Assembly (NCBI RefSeq): GCF_000003605.2
Contig: NW_003107089.1
Location: 1,073,660 to 1,137,659 of the forward strand
DNA length: 64,000 nt
Reading direction: 5' to 3'
Source of the DNA: Saccoglossus kowalevskii
Taxonomy: Eukaryota; Hemichordata; Enteropneusta; Harrimaniidae
Shown here: positions 12,301-25,603 of the stretch, one piece after another
How the letters are laid out: each line of letters starts with the position of its first letter
How positions within the stretch are numbered: the stretch's first letter is position 1
Position numbers and translations under genes: made by a program
The notes under the pieces: model-generated
The model's database searches: none
The model's input: the letters and a program-made list of their open reading frames with translations, nothing else
Told to the model about the DNA's origin: nothing

Positions 12301-15116
12301 AAAATACTAAAGTTGAAAAAAATTATCACATCTTTTACTGAAAAAAATCTGCTCAAAGTAGGGGACAGATCATTAACCTCAAAGCGCAAACCCATAGAAC
12401 CTACCTCACTTCAAACATAATTGCACCTTCCCTGAAAAATCATTTCAAAGCATGATACTGCTAAAGTGGGAAAAAAAATCTCAACAGCTAAGCTCTGGAA
12501 TTTTTTGAAACATTAATGAGTTTAAGTGAGATCCCAGGTGAGATGTGTTAACCGATATATCACCCAATGACATTCTAGTATCCAAAATGGGATCTAAAAC
12601 ACAGAACAGAGAGAACGATAGATAATGACTGCACCCACTCTAGAGCAAGGTTAATGAAGTCAAGCCCATGGGGCACCAAAATTAAACAACACCAATGTGG
12701 AAATAATAATAAATTAATTCAACACAGTTGGGATCACAATACATACACTGGTTTCCTGGTTATAGAAAAATGAACCAATTGGAGCCAATTAACAGTTACA
12801 TGCTTTCCTGTTCAAATCACAAAACTGAAGTAAAAAGTCAATTAAAGTCTTAATTAAGATACATGTAGGTATACGCTGAAGAAACAGTTATTACTATGGG
12901 AAGGGTATACAAAAATACAAAATTTATCAAACTTCCTCTCAAAAAAACAGTCACATTTTAGGCTTTATTTTCTGTAGTGAAAATAAATATAAAAAAAGCT
13001 GTGGGAACTTTTAAAGTATAAAGTGCAGCTAGCAAAGCAATACATGTTGCTAACATAAAATAGCGGACTTAAAGTCTCTGGTATAAATCATTTTGAGCTA
13101 GAATCAAACATTTTTCATGTTATTTATTTGTTTTACTAATAATTCATCATTGCATGACGTAACTTAGAAACAATTTTAATTGGCATAACAAGAGAACAAC
13201 AGAGTGACTGTACTGGGTAATAGTGAAGTGTGCAGGGAGAGGACACACAGATACAAGGTTACGGAGTAACCACATGGATCACAGGGAATTTGTTGTGAGG
13301 GGTGTCACGACCAGGGGACGAGATGGAGAGGCTGTCACCTATAAAAAAGATTGAAAAATCAATATTAGACAAGCTATGGCTGATATGTTTATAGGAACTC
13401 TATCGATAATGTTCCGTCGTACAAACAATTGTGGACATGGGTGCAAAGCAGCTAAGTAGTTACACAGGTACGAAGCATTGTCCATTCTTTTATCGCTTGT
13501 TAACCTTTGCCAGAGGGATACATTTTATGACTAGTTAACAGTGCCAGGTGGCAGGCCATTACTCTTCAGTATAAACCCAATTCTTCTGATCGAACAGTTC
13601 ATGTACTCATAGCAACAGCCCCCTCATTTTCGTTTCTCCCTACAGACTTCCGTCTTTCCATCCATTGTTCTGTAGTGTTATTTTATTTTCAATAAATTAA
13701 CTGCAGATACAGGCTGTAGCTATAGAAGCAGTGTTTATTTGTTGCCGAGAGAGGTGTAAATATCAGCCTATGAATGAAGCATGACCTGAGCTGTCCCCCA
13801 AGTTGACCCGTCTCCTACGTAGACAGTCTCAATGGTCTGACTGACAATCAGTTGCTTTCCATTGTATACTGACTGCTGTTTCTTGCATGACCCCCTGACA
13901 TTCACACAATGATAAGCACTCCCATGCTGAAAGTCCCAGTCAGTTTGTCTTCATGGCTAGTTACTTTTCACTGGCGGCTGTAAAATGAGGCATAAAAGAA
14001 ACTAGCGCAGAGCTTCAGAAATGTATGGATGTTCACGATCAAGTGTTTAACCCCCACACAACAATAGTGTCTGTGTACAACTGTACCAAAACATTTAAGT
14101 TCTTTTATTAACAGCCAAAGATATCACACTTTTGACGTCAAACGTACCTCAACGCCTGGTGCTTTACAATACCTCAGCAAATAAGAAGCTATCAAACTAA
14201 TCAGATGTTTAAAAAATATAAACAACAATTATTTCCTCATTGTACATGGATGCTTTCCCTCATTAACATGTATAAGCTTGCTCAGAATGAGGAAGTGTAA
14301 AATAGCTGTTTCTTTCCTGTGTTGGGCGATGGTACACTCAAATAAGACCAAGAAACCATATTTCCTTTCTGATCAAAAACTTTACTTCCATCTCTAAACT
14401 TTGGAAAAATTCCTAATCACCCAGTAAAAAATTACACCTTATTTATAAGCAACTGTAAGTTTTGTTGTTCAGGGCCCATTACAAGACCCCATGCATTGTT
14501 GCAACAAAGTTAATTTGAAAACAAAGGCAGCCCTATAGATATAACCAAGCTCAGGGTTGCGGCACCTGGCGTCCAACTATGGCAAAATAATTGTATCTTG
14601 AAATCGCAGATTTGATCAAATACATCGATTTGTGGTGTGAAACTTTAGGCTCAGAGCTTAAAGTCTGTGCCACATGGTAGTAAAATGACATTTATGGATT
14701 TTCAAACATATTTAGCAAACCAGGATCGCACAATAATTTTTTTGCTCTGAGGGGGCTTCAATCATCAAAAAGCCAAGCCTATTCTCAATAAATTTGTATT
14801 TTATATAAAAAGAAAATTAATAATATTTCCTGAAAATTACAGTTTAACAATATATATATATAATACAAAATTCCAATCGCTTACATGAAAACCACAATTT
14901 GGTTGTTATGAGGGAGCTAGTTTCACCACAGTAACCGCTACCGCTGCTTTACCAATGTACAGCCCATTGTTGTGGTCTTTTTTTATGCTATTATACATTG
15001 AAACTCTGACAAGGGTTATTATACACATCCATTAAAAGATGAAGATACAAAGGAAACTCCATTTATCCACCTAAACAGATTCAATGAACTAGAACTTTTC
15101 ATTCAGTCAAATTTTC
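9331..15116. other. Non-coding stretch, complex sequence in places
   Basis: I find no exon or RNA gene in this 5.8 kb. Blocks at about 10660-11000, 11140-11900 and 13550-13960 have higher complexity and fewer homopolymers than average, with E-box-like and GATA-like words. They could be conserved non-coding DNA, but this cannot be shown without a comparison genome. The remaining sequence is AT-rich with short A/T runs. Confidence 0.4.
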
Positions 15117-15139
15117 CTCCCTCCCTCCCTCCCTCCCTC
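15115..15139. repeat. (CTCC)n microsatellite
   Basis: This is a short perfect run of the tetranucleotide CTCC/CCCT, six units long. It has no coding meaning. Confidence 0.9.
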
Positions 15140-17275
15140 TTCTCTCCTCTGGCAACATCTGCTTGAAAGTGCTCTTTTGGGGCCAAATGTAGAACCCCAT
15201 GTGGGTAGAGGGAGTATGCATGTCTGCTGGAACAGCCACAGCAAACATGTTCACAGCATGTTTAGGAGACCTTATCTGTCTGCCATCTGTGAGCGCTTAT
15301 TAAGTTACAGTTGTAATTGACTTTTAGGGGGTGACACCACCTACAAGCAAAGCCACACTGCTGCACAAAGCACCCTGTCCTTAATCAGGACATTCAGCAG
15401 ACTTGTTTTTTGGCAAGTTTGAATAAACTTGTCACTAAAAACAAGGAATGTTCTCACCACAGTCAAAGCAGTGCTCCGGAACATGTTAGAAATCTGCTTG
15501 CTGATTAAAACAATTGTGGGTAAAAAAAGAAGCTAAGATTGTTTGCCTCCTGAAGTGGGGGTATGACTGTCAAATGACAAAGCCAGACGGGGTCAACATG
15601 TTGACATAAAAATTAGTGTATATCAGAGCCCAGATCAGCCTAGCAATTATAAAGGGCCTGAACACAATCAATCACAAATACAGGATAGTAAATCCAGAGC
15701 TGATTCATACCAAACTAAATTAACCATACTTTCAACATTTCTAAACGTGACAGATTTAATTTAGTTCTTGAAAACACAAACAACTGAATGTGTGAACTGG
15801 GAAAAAAAAGAAGCAATAGAAGGAAAGAAAAAAGTTCCTTTTACAGGAGGGGTGAATACGTATAGGAGTGTGATTAAAAGTCTGGTGTTTAAAAAAAGAT
15901 TTTTCATTTTGGTTTAGGAAAATAGAAATAAGTTGATTTTTCTCTATTTTTAGCACAAATACTAAAATATCACTCATGACATATATAAAGTTCTTCCGTG
16001 TAGACGAATATAATCTGGATTCTCTACAACACTAGAGGGAAAATATTTTCTAAACCTGGTAAGTCACACATCCCGGATAATCCACAAATTTCATTTTGTC
16101 AAAATCAGAGTTTTCTCCAGACGATGGGGAAGGGGGTGGGGTGCGGGAAAGAATATGATTGTTAAAAAGTGTGCAACTACAGTGATAAACTTAAACTTTC
16201 TTGTAGTTCTGCAAGACTTGATATTATTAATTGACCTTTTATTATTTCAAACAAGCAATTTTTCTTTTTGTGAGTATTTTAAATCTGAAAGTGGTCTGAT
16301 ATTTTTAGTGGTGGGAAACCAATATTAAAATCTGACAAATTGGTTTTAAAGGATCAACAATTCTTTACCAAAACAAATTTATTACAAAATTATGCTAACT
16401 GTTTTATAGTTAATGATCATGAAGAAAAAAAGACAGGTAGTGTTTCTTTGTTTCCATCTAGTTTTCAAAGCACTCCAAGATATAATATTTATTTTTAAAG
16501 CAAATATCTATTCATGCAACAATTTTATTACCTTTCTCGAAAGCATGCAGAGAAAAAGAGAAAAAACTTGCCCCATTTCCTCTCCGATGTAGCATTTCAT
16601 CACGGGTACTTGAACCAACTGACAAAAGACTAACAAGTACAGGTGAGAAAAGTCGGAAAACTATAAAGTCAGCCCAGTCAATCAGTAAGGCATTTAATGC
16701 CTTGTAAAAAAAGAACATAAATTTCAAGTTGAAGTAGCCGTTGAAAGATTAGTCTGGGGCAGCACCAACTGGAACAGATCCTTGCTATTATTACCAGCTT
16801 TTTTTCACTTCAACTATAAAAGTTTGCGTAGGTTTTCTAGATGTGCACGCCTTTTAAATACACCTATTTAGTGTCAGACTGCAGGCTAAAATAAGATTGG
16901 AGTCAATTTAAACAAATTCCAACATGGTTGACCAGTTAGGCACAATATGTCTGGTGGGTTCTATATGCATGCATGTGATAGCCAGCCATTGTTGGCAGGA
17001 GGCATACAGCAGGCAGGCTGTAGCTAACCACAAAAACTGCCCAGCATGGCATACACTTTCAATCGCTGGGACGATCGTTTTACAATAGTCCACAACCCGC
17101 ACACTGATCCCCACTTGTAAATTTGTACTTAATTACAGCTAGAGTCTGACCTCGGGGTCTTTAGTGTGCAACAATGTGCACAATTCAATCTGAATCTTTT
17201 TGAACTTTGCAGGCCATTATTGGTAACATAAAAGGCTATTGAGAACGCTCTGAAACCGTGATCCAGTTGAATCAG
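15140..17275. other. Non-coding stretch with possible regulatory block
   Basis: The segment at about 15160-15420 is compact, low in homopolymers and dense in words resembling transcription factor sites, such as CATCTG, TTATCTG, TGTTTA and TAATTG. No open frame there is convincing. The rest, up to 17275, contains only short unrecognised frames. The regulatory idea is inference from composition alone. Confidence 0.35.
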
Positions 17276-17571
17276 TTAATACCTGGTGGGGATGGTCACC
17301 TGGGTCACGAGGTCAAGCACCTCAATGGGCTGTAAAATAGCTTGACCTTGGCAATATTTGTTTGCTACCCACTCTTCTAATTGATGGCTTGCATAACAGT
17401 TGGTGACCCTTGGAGATTCGATACAGTTAAATAGTCCTGGCATGCCCAGTGGTGTAGCATTTCTAGTGTACTGGCATTCCAATCCTTACTATGATGTCCA
17501 CTGTTCTTAATAGTCGCCGATCTTCGTCTAATTACATTATCGATGCAGGAGAATGCGAAACTTGTTTTCAA
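17276..17571 (-). pseudogene. Possible coding remnant, unrecognised, two overlapping frames
   Basis: Two minus-strand frames overlap here. The upstream one (17571 to 17377) includes the peptide KDWNASTLEMLHHWACQDYL and ends in a stop. The downstream one (17482 to 17276) includes HQLEEWVANKYCQGQ and AILQPIEVLDLVTQ. Both have balanced, protein-like composition, and the second frame passes possible donor sites at CCAG/GTGACC and CACCAG/GTATTAAC near 17280-17305. A single frameshift would join the two, which suggests a decayed gene or transposon fragment. I do not recognise a family, and chance open frames of this length are expected in a window this size. Confidence 0.2.
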
Positions 17572-20500
17572 TCATACCACAACATAATTGTTTCATACAT
17601 GTGTGTATATAGATTGATCATCTGATCTCGTATTTTAATGACAACCATCAAACTCATCAACTTTTTTTATGAGTGTGTGAAACTAATAAAAGTTGTATTA
17701 AAACCTTGTAACCAAACCTTCTTGTATAAGCAATTGCAGCCAGGGGAGCTGTTAAATGCAGACACCCTTAAAAAAAAATTCATGCTTTTTTGACATTTGT
17801 TTTGTCCTAATCTTCACTAACGTGATTAATTATCTCACAAACATTACTTGTGCAACAATGATCCCTTGACCAAAGTAGGCGCTTTCATATAATGAAGATA
17901 GCTCATTTAACATATTTCAATTTTGTTTTGTTTTGTTTTGTTGTTTACCTTAAAGGGATTAGGTAATTTATTTCCAAAAAGAATATTTTTTTTTTTTTAA
18001 GAATAATCCTGGCAAACATCCAGGCAGTTTATTAACAGTACGTCATGGTGTCCAACACTATGATGAGCATACACATAATCAGCTATCATTAAAAATGACA
18101 GATCGAATGTTATTAACGTTTACCACGAAAACTGCTGACAAACATTTTGCATAATTAGGAGCAGTTTATCATTGTTAGCACAATACAAGATCATATGAAG
18201 CAGATAAACCTACCATAAATTATAGAACAAAAAAGTACAATATGATGTAACAATGAATTAAAAAACACATTCAATTTGCAATAGAAAGAAGTCTCAGTAA
18301 CCACCAATTAAAAATTAAAAAGGGAAGACATACCAGAAGAAAAAAGAATATCCAGGTACGTTCAATGAAGGAAAGAGGATGAAGAACACTTCATAACATC
18401 ATGTTCACTAGATAGTTCACATCGCAAGATCTTACTAGAAGAGGCTAATAATGTATGAACAATTTTCTGAACTTAAGCAATAGTAGGAAGTTTCTAATTT
18501 TAAAGAAAAGCAGAAACACTATGATCCATATATCACTGGTAAAATTTATTAAAAACAGATTTCTCCAAAGACAACTACTTCTAAATTAACCTTTTTTTAA
18601 ATTCTTATTAAATTGTGTTCAGTATTTTATTTGTATGTTTTTCGTTCTTATGTAACCATTTTAATTCCTTCTGAGGAGGTTTAAGCGTTTTTTAATAAAT
18701 TGTAATTGTGCATTGCTTCTTAAAAGCTGGTTTTGTTGAGAAGCAGTCAATTTGGCAAATGAATTTCACTCATGAAGCATTACTTGGATTACAAGAAAAC
18801 AGAAATAATTTTGAATGAAGAAGACAATGTGTGGTGCGTCAAAACAAACATGCATTTTCAACAACCACTAATTTTATCATAATACTGGGACAAACAGCTA
18901 ACATTTATTGCATAATGATTCAGCAAACTAAATTGATAATTAATTAATTAAGAGATAAATGACAAAGAAAAGACTCCTTTGATACACAACAATGAGTTTT
19001 ACTATTAACATGTTGAATATTCGACATGTTGTAACACTAATTACTAATATCACGCTTTAATGAGGAAAATTCTTGAAACCATCTAATTGATAATCTAGAG
19101 TAATTTACGAGAAGAAGCAGAAAGGAGACAGCAGAGATAATGTTTTTTTTTATAATATCAACAAGTTTTTGAAAAGATGTTGATGGTGGGTGGTGTATGG
19201 TTCTAATTAGTTCAAGTTTACTTTACAACACTGAATATCACAAACTGGTGACTGGTGATTAAGTGACTGATCAAGTTTAATTCGAAGTAGTAGAACATGA
19301 ACTTGTACTTGATCCAATATGTTGATACATATGTAAGACAAGTAATAGGAATGATCAACAGTACACCCAAACAGAAAAAAAAAATGTTGGCAGATGAATA
19401 CATAATTTGTTCAAGAGATACAAAATAAAAGACTTGACCACTGAGTAGAACAAATTCTACCCATATATTGATTGCATTGCCTTAATAGCAAATTGCGGAG
19501 ACAGAAAACCAATTAAGAAAGCAATGATCTTCATCAAGAAATAAAAAAAAAAAATAACACTTACAATGAATTATTTTAATGTCACCTAGAATTAATAAGA
19601 TGTAAATTGTGATGGATTTCTGAAAACCCAGCCATATGCCAGTGAATCAAGTATGGGAAGATGATTAATTACAAATTTCAAGGACTAAAAATAATTAATT
19701 AACACCCGATGAAACTTATTCATCATGAGTCATGTAGCAACATTGACAAAGGTGTTGAAATGTTGATCTCTTTGATACTAGTTATAACCATAAAAGACAC
19801 AATGCTTGACGGAAGAACAATATGGAAGGTGGGGCGGGAGTGACATGTGGTTTTGCCGGCTATTCGATTAAAAAAGAACAAAAACCACCACACAAATATG
19901 ACAACCTTTCTTTGATTAGCGGTAAAAAGCATTTAAAAGAATACCGGTAGCTGCTGATTTGATCTTTTTGTCAATACCAAGTTTGTCAGATGACTTTGAT
20001 TTATACTGGAAATTGCAACAATGCTTTCAGGAAACCACATGTAAGTTATAATGTGGCCATCTTCTAATTATCCCATTAATAATTATGCAGTTTCGTGCAG
20101 TCAATTGAAAAGTAACTTATGCTTTGCCACTCCATAGTCAGAATCATTTGGTTGCCGTTAATGGAAGATACCAAAGCGTCAAATTAGTTTTCAATACAGA
20201 AGCTGTGTAACTATTTTTTTTTTTGCCAGGGTATAACTAGATTGATAAAAAAAATACTCATCTTCATTAGACTTGATCGATCTGACAAATTTCTTACTTA
20301 CTAGTACATTATTGATGATTTTTCTACAATTATTTAATACTAGTAGTCCCTTGATGAATCCACCGTAGGACGATTATTTTTCTATTGTTGGTGACTTTCT
20401 CTTGAAGAGCCGTTTATAATCAAGCACCATTCCATTTGCCAAGTTTAATATCCAACCGAATTATCACTCATATGAAGCATTAGTTTAACAGGAAATCACA

Positions 20501-23500
20501 AAATTGTGTGATAGAAAATAACGGAAAGCATTAAAAAACGGAGAAACACTGAAATAAAAAAACACACTAGAAACTCACAGTTTGTAAAAATTAGACTTAC
20601 ATCTGGCAAAATATATGATCAATAAATTGACTCAGAAAGGATGATACATGCTAAAATGAACAGTAAAAAAATTGGTTTATTTCTGGGCAACTTATAAAAA
20701 TGGCAGTTACAAGAAACAAGACCGTGGAACGACCAGGGACTGTTATTCACATTATTTACACTGAGCCAAGAACCACTGTTTTTATCCACTGACAACCAAA
20801 GAATTGGTATAACATGTAACATCGACACACACTACTCAGGGAAAAAATCAATTATACAAACTTCTGGTATTAAAAAAAACAAAAAACATGCTAGCTGTGG
20901 TAGTGCGCGAGAAAAAAATACTTGATAATATTAGAAATCCAGAGGTAGTATTAAATTAATAATGAAAATACTTGTAGTATCCAGGAAATAACAACAACTA
21001 AAGTATGCCCTAATGAAGGCGCTATGAAGTAACTAATAAATTAAGTAAAAATGAGGACAAATCACTTAAAAGTCAGATATTTGAATGGATTGAAGAGGGT
21101 CGGGCAAAGATCACTGTCTGGAATACTTGAGAACAATGGGGTGAATAGGGATGGTGTCACGGGTTGTGCAATCAGGTGACAAAGTTTAAACAGTGCTTCT
21201 TTTTTTTCAGTATTTGGCAAGATTTATGGTCGGCTTAAGCCTACAACGATAGTCTACCTAGTTAGCTTGTTGATTGCAATGCAAACACGAGAGTACAGTT
21301 TAGAGGACAACACCTGCAAATACCTCGGTTGATTTTACGATGGAGTGAGGAGGTCTGGCAAAACAAACTTACATAACTCTGTTGCCGATACTCGGATCAG
21401 AGAAACACACAGTCACTATTCTACTTCGATCCTGACAACCACTTCCCCAGACGTTGAGTGTATTCATCCTAATTCTGAGATTCAAATTCAAAGTTTTAAA
21501 AGTTTCTCAGTTATTCTTTTTGTTAATTTAATTTAATTTAAAAGCTTAATTACGCTGAGGTTAAAATGTGTTGAGAATGGTGGGTTGTTTATCCCAGAAC
21601 ACATAGCAAAATATCAGTTTTCCTGTCATAAGAATTTTTTTTTCTTTTTTCTTTAAATGGTCCATATATCTGCTGAGATCATTATCCTGGCTTTATTAGA
21701 AAATAAAAAATACAATAGCATGTTAAATTCTCATTGCTATTATGAGAACAAAATTGAGCAAAATTTGAGCAGATCACAGCACAAGTACCTAACTCCCTCC
21801 TGGATTGCAATTTATGGAAAACTTTTTTTTTTCAAAATGTATTTCGTTTCTACGATAACTCTGAGCTAAATGTACAGAAGATACTACCAACAACATGCAT
21901 AAAAATAATTGAGACTTCTTATGCCATAAGCACCAGTTCAAAGAATTTTTTTTTCCAAAATTAAAGTACTCGGTACCAGTAGATTACAGTACATCAATCT
22001 TGTTTGTAACCCACTGGATTTCAATTTATTAGAAACTTTTTTCTCAAATCTTATTCAGTTCCAATGTCAACTCTGGGCTAAATAAAACAGAATCTGCATT
22101 TTATTTTTAAAATCTGGTTATGGTGGTGATAACAAATGAACAAAATATCACAAAAAAAAAAAAAATTTAAACCAAAAGTTATCAACAATCAGAAATACAA
22201 GCGCCCTCATCTGAATTTTTGGCAAATGTCCCACTGCTTTCAGATATTATTTACCATCTAAAAAGAGCAAAAATTTAAATGTTTTCCCAAATGTTCATGA
22301 GAGAATATGGTTGACTCATTATCAAACAAGTGTGATGATCCCCCAGTTACAATTTCAACATGCCATGTTACAGCAGTCACACAGATATGATTAATGATGA
22401 AATGGTGTGTACAAAAATACACTGCCCAGTGTCTCCCTGGGGAACCCTTCGTATTGTAGATTCCATCCAAATTCAGTACAGCGATCAAAGATGAGAAGGA
22501 AAAAATCGCCACTCTACCAGAATTCACACGAGGCAACAAAGAATTCAAATGGTTTAGTAGTAGCCAAATAGTAGAACATAGTCCCATGACCTTGGGGGAA
22601 GATGGCAGCAGGATACAAAACACTGGCCCCATCACACAGCAGAACATAAACAAGCTGTGGTGATTAGAGAATGGGTCATCAATTATGGTGTATCAGACCT
22701 CATGTCAGGTCAAAGGTCAAGTGGAGAGATAAACACCGCTTTTTGGGATTTGGCAAAATCCATAGGCGGACGTGTGATCTTATGTGTTGACAAGTGAACA
22801 GGACAGTTCAACCAAACAGACCCTGTATTTTTTTCCAGATCGTTTTCTCAATGCCCCATTGACCAATTTCAACTATTGAGTCAACAAAAGAACCACGCAC
22901 CGACAACAACTGGATAGATGCAAGGTTCTGTAAGAACACTTGAAAGTTCAGTTGTAAAGTTCACTTAGGTAATTAAGGAAGTTGTAAGCCATACAGTGTC
23001 AATAGTGTGATATCTACAGTCTACAGAGACTGGCTGTATATATGAAAAGAATTTAAGAGCTCTATGATGTACTAGCCCTACCTAAAAGCTTTCAATGTTA
23101 TAAATCCACCATGATTTAAAAAAAAAAAAATCATAGGAAGGAGAGGCACCCCTAAAGCAAAGCCCAAGCAGAGAAGCATGTTCGGCGGAATTCTTCTTGC
23201 ACACGCACAAACCGAAAGATATAAAGAAATGCAATTAACTACATGGTTCAGACAGATTTTACTTGTCAGAAATGTTCAAGATAGTTTACTGGAGAGTACT
23301 TTCTCATGGCTAGTTACTGGCATGTTGCCAGCCCGAACACAGTTAGATATCAGTGACTCAGTAACTAGACACAGCTGGCAGAAGCAAATTAAGAGTATGC
23401 ACCCGTGTTTAATTTAAACTTTTAAGAAAATACCCAGACAGTGTATAAAAAGTACAACACAATTCAAAATGGTGTAAAGCTTGCATAAAATGGCTAATTG

Positions 23501-24493
23501 ATTCGCTTTTTATAAGGCAATCGAGGCAATATCCACACCCTTTATTTCTGACAGCATTACATCATACGCTGACCTTAAACGACCCAGAATACACAAGAGC
23601 ACAGAACAAGCAAACAAGGACGATGTGCAACCTTACCCCTGTGACCACCAATGCTTGCTAGGATCTGACCCAAATTGACCCAAAAGAACTTTAAATCACA
23701 CCAATAAAACCCAGTGGCAAACAATAACTGTAACCAGGCCGAAGAGTTAGATCAGCGCACTCACTGCTGCAACATACGGCCAACTTTATCCAGCATTTGT
23801 TTAGCATTGGTTCTATTAACCGACTTTTTTTCTTATCAGCAATGTCAATAATTCTACCTGTTGTCAAGCAGAAAGAGACAGATTTATTGGTTTCTAAATG
23901 TATCACACAAACAATGATGTCATACCCTGGCAGCGACATATCACAACGTTGTTATCATTGACTTCAGATGTCAACAAGTGTTGACTTAAGACATGATAGA
24001 TCTGACCCAGGGCTTTTGCTACCAACAGACATGGGGGCAATCCTCTGTCTGATGTTCAGTACTTTATAACATTCAATGGCCATTACAAATTGCATAAAAC
24101 TCAAGCTAGGACCTGTTTAATATGTGGGTGTTTACGCCTAGTCCTCGAGTGACGATGGAGCAAACAAAGCAGTTAACTGGCCATGGCGTTTATTTTCATG
24201 AATACTGTCTGTATTCTCTGTGATGTAAACGTGATTAGGTATCAGGTATATCATCCCACGTGGCTGCAGTTCGTGAGTGAAGACTACATCATCTAGGAGC
24301 ACATTTTTTTTTAATACCCTTACCATAGTTAAAAGAGAAATTGAATACTCATGTTGCAATCCACACAGACTATCAAGTATGCCGGGAGATGTAACACAAG
24401 GAGGAGAAGAAAAGAATGAAGACATTCCCCAAGAATTACTTCAAGTTCAATGCAATGCACTACTTAAAGGGATAAAAAAAAATCCAAAAATCG
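17572..24493. other. Long non-coding stretch with AT-rich homeodomain-type words
   Basis: No gene is supported. A (TTTTG)n run lies at 17921-17945. Between about 18780 and 20100 there are several TAATTAATTA words (for example near 18940 and 19690), but the local AT content makes such matches weak evidence for regulation. A short A-tract hairpin, ATGATTT with a complementary AAATCAT, lies near 23110-23134. A minus-strand frame at 22258-22653 is discussed under findings. Confidence 0.4.
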
Positions 24494-24575
24494 TTTTTTT
24501 ATTAGAAGCGCATCTCCAATAGAAGCACATATGAACCAAAAATCGTAAGATACTGAATCATTGAAATATTATTCA
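24494..24575 (+). repeat. Dispersed repeat family C, copy 2
   Basis: This reads TATTAGAAGCGCATCTCCAA, then TAGAAGCACATATGAACC and AAAAATCG, followed by an ATCATTGAAATATTATT word. The order matches the copies at 3912-4010 and 58684-58775. An inverted piece with the same opening word lies about 1 kb to the right at 25569-25603, so the two may bracket a larger element. Confidence 0.5.
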
Positions 24576-25319
24576 TTTTTCCCAATGATTTCCATTCCCG
24601 TAAATGTATACAATATGAAAATGATCACAACTCAACCAAATGATCAAAATCAATGTCAACAATTAACCAGCCTCAGAACGGTCAGTCGACTGAAAGCGTC
24701 TGTTTTTGTACGAATACGCGACAGCATTTTTTAATTGTACGTGTAGATATTCCCACTTTGCACATTCCGGCCGCTGATTTGTATACATTTACCAGTTCCA
24801 ATCATTTCTTGAACATATGTGAAAAAACACAGACACTTATTTATCAGTGATACATTTTTTTTTCTTAAAAATGACAACAAATTTTCAACACTGCTGGTGT
24901 TTTTGTTGTTTACTCTGTCTGCGCAACATTTGTACAACAGAACAGAAGGGGGTGGGATAACGTGGTTTCTGTAACTGAATCAGAAGAGTCCAATAAAGGT
25001 TATCAAGAGCATGACAGACAGTGGAAACACTTTAACCTCGATGTTAATGTATTCACCCTACTTCAGTTCCTCTGCTCGGGGAGTGTAGATGATTGCATGA
25101 TGGAAAAAAACAAACATGGAAATATTTCCACCATCAGGATGAAGTCCGTCAAAGTTTCAGCTTTCATGACTACGTATCATAGTTGTTTTGAAAGCACGGA
25201 CGAGTATAGAAAATGCATGGACACGCATTACATGCATCAAAGGTGAGAGGAAAAGTTTAAAAAATTGTGTATGAAAGTAAGGGAGGAAAGACAGATTATT
25301 ATGCAAATTAGGTGACTAG

Positions 25320-25440
25320 ACCCAACACATCAGCGGATTATCCCAAAACATGTATGTACCCCAAATTTCATTGAAATACGATAAAGTGGTTCAAGAGATA
25401 TTGGCGAATAAATAAATAAATACGCAACGAAAACACATAC
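25320..25440. repeat. Decayed interspersed repeat segment
   Basis: The stretch ACCCCAAATTTCATTGAAAT followed by a GATAAAGTGGTTCAAGAGAT-like word has the look of a widespread invertebrate repeat class, in which a 'caaatttcat-gaaat..-cggt-tt' core precedes tandem tetranucleotides; AATAAATAAATA follows it here. It has no coding potential. The family assignment is from memory of such repeats and is not firm. Confidence 0.35.
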
Positions 25441-25568
25441 TTTGGATCCGTAACTAAAGCAACTTACGCAGTGCAAAGCAAATTTAGTCATATACCATGA
25501 AAGCAAAAACATATTTCAGGTCAAAAATAACCGAGTTCAGCAAGAGAGATAGAGGGGGTACTGTTTCC

Positions 25569-25603
25569 TAAGCGCATGCGCTTCTAATAAAGCAAATACG
25601 GTA
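25569..25603 (-). repeat. Dispersed repeat family C, inverted end
   Basis: Read on the minus strand, this gives CCGTATTTGCTTTATTAGAA followed by GCGCATGCGCTT. It matches the opening words of the family C copies at 3912, 24494 and 58684. Its orientation is opposite to the copy at 24494, and the AGCGCATGCGCT core is itself a perfect palindrome. Confidence 0.5.
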
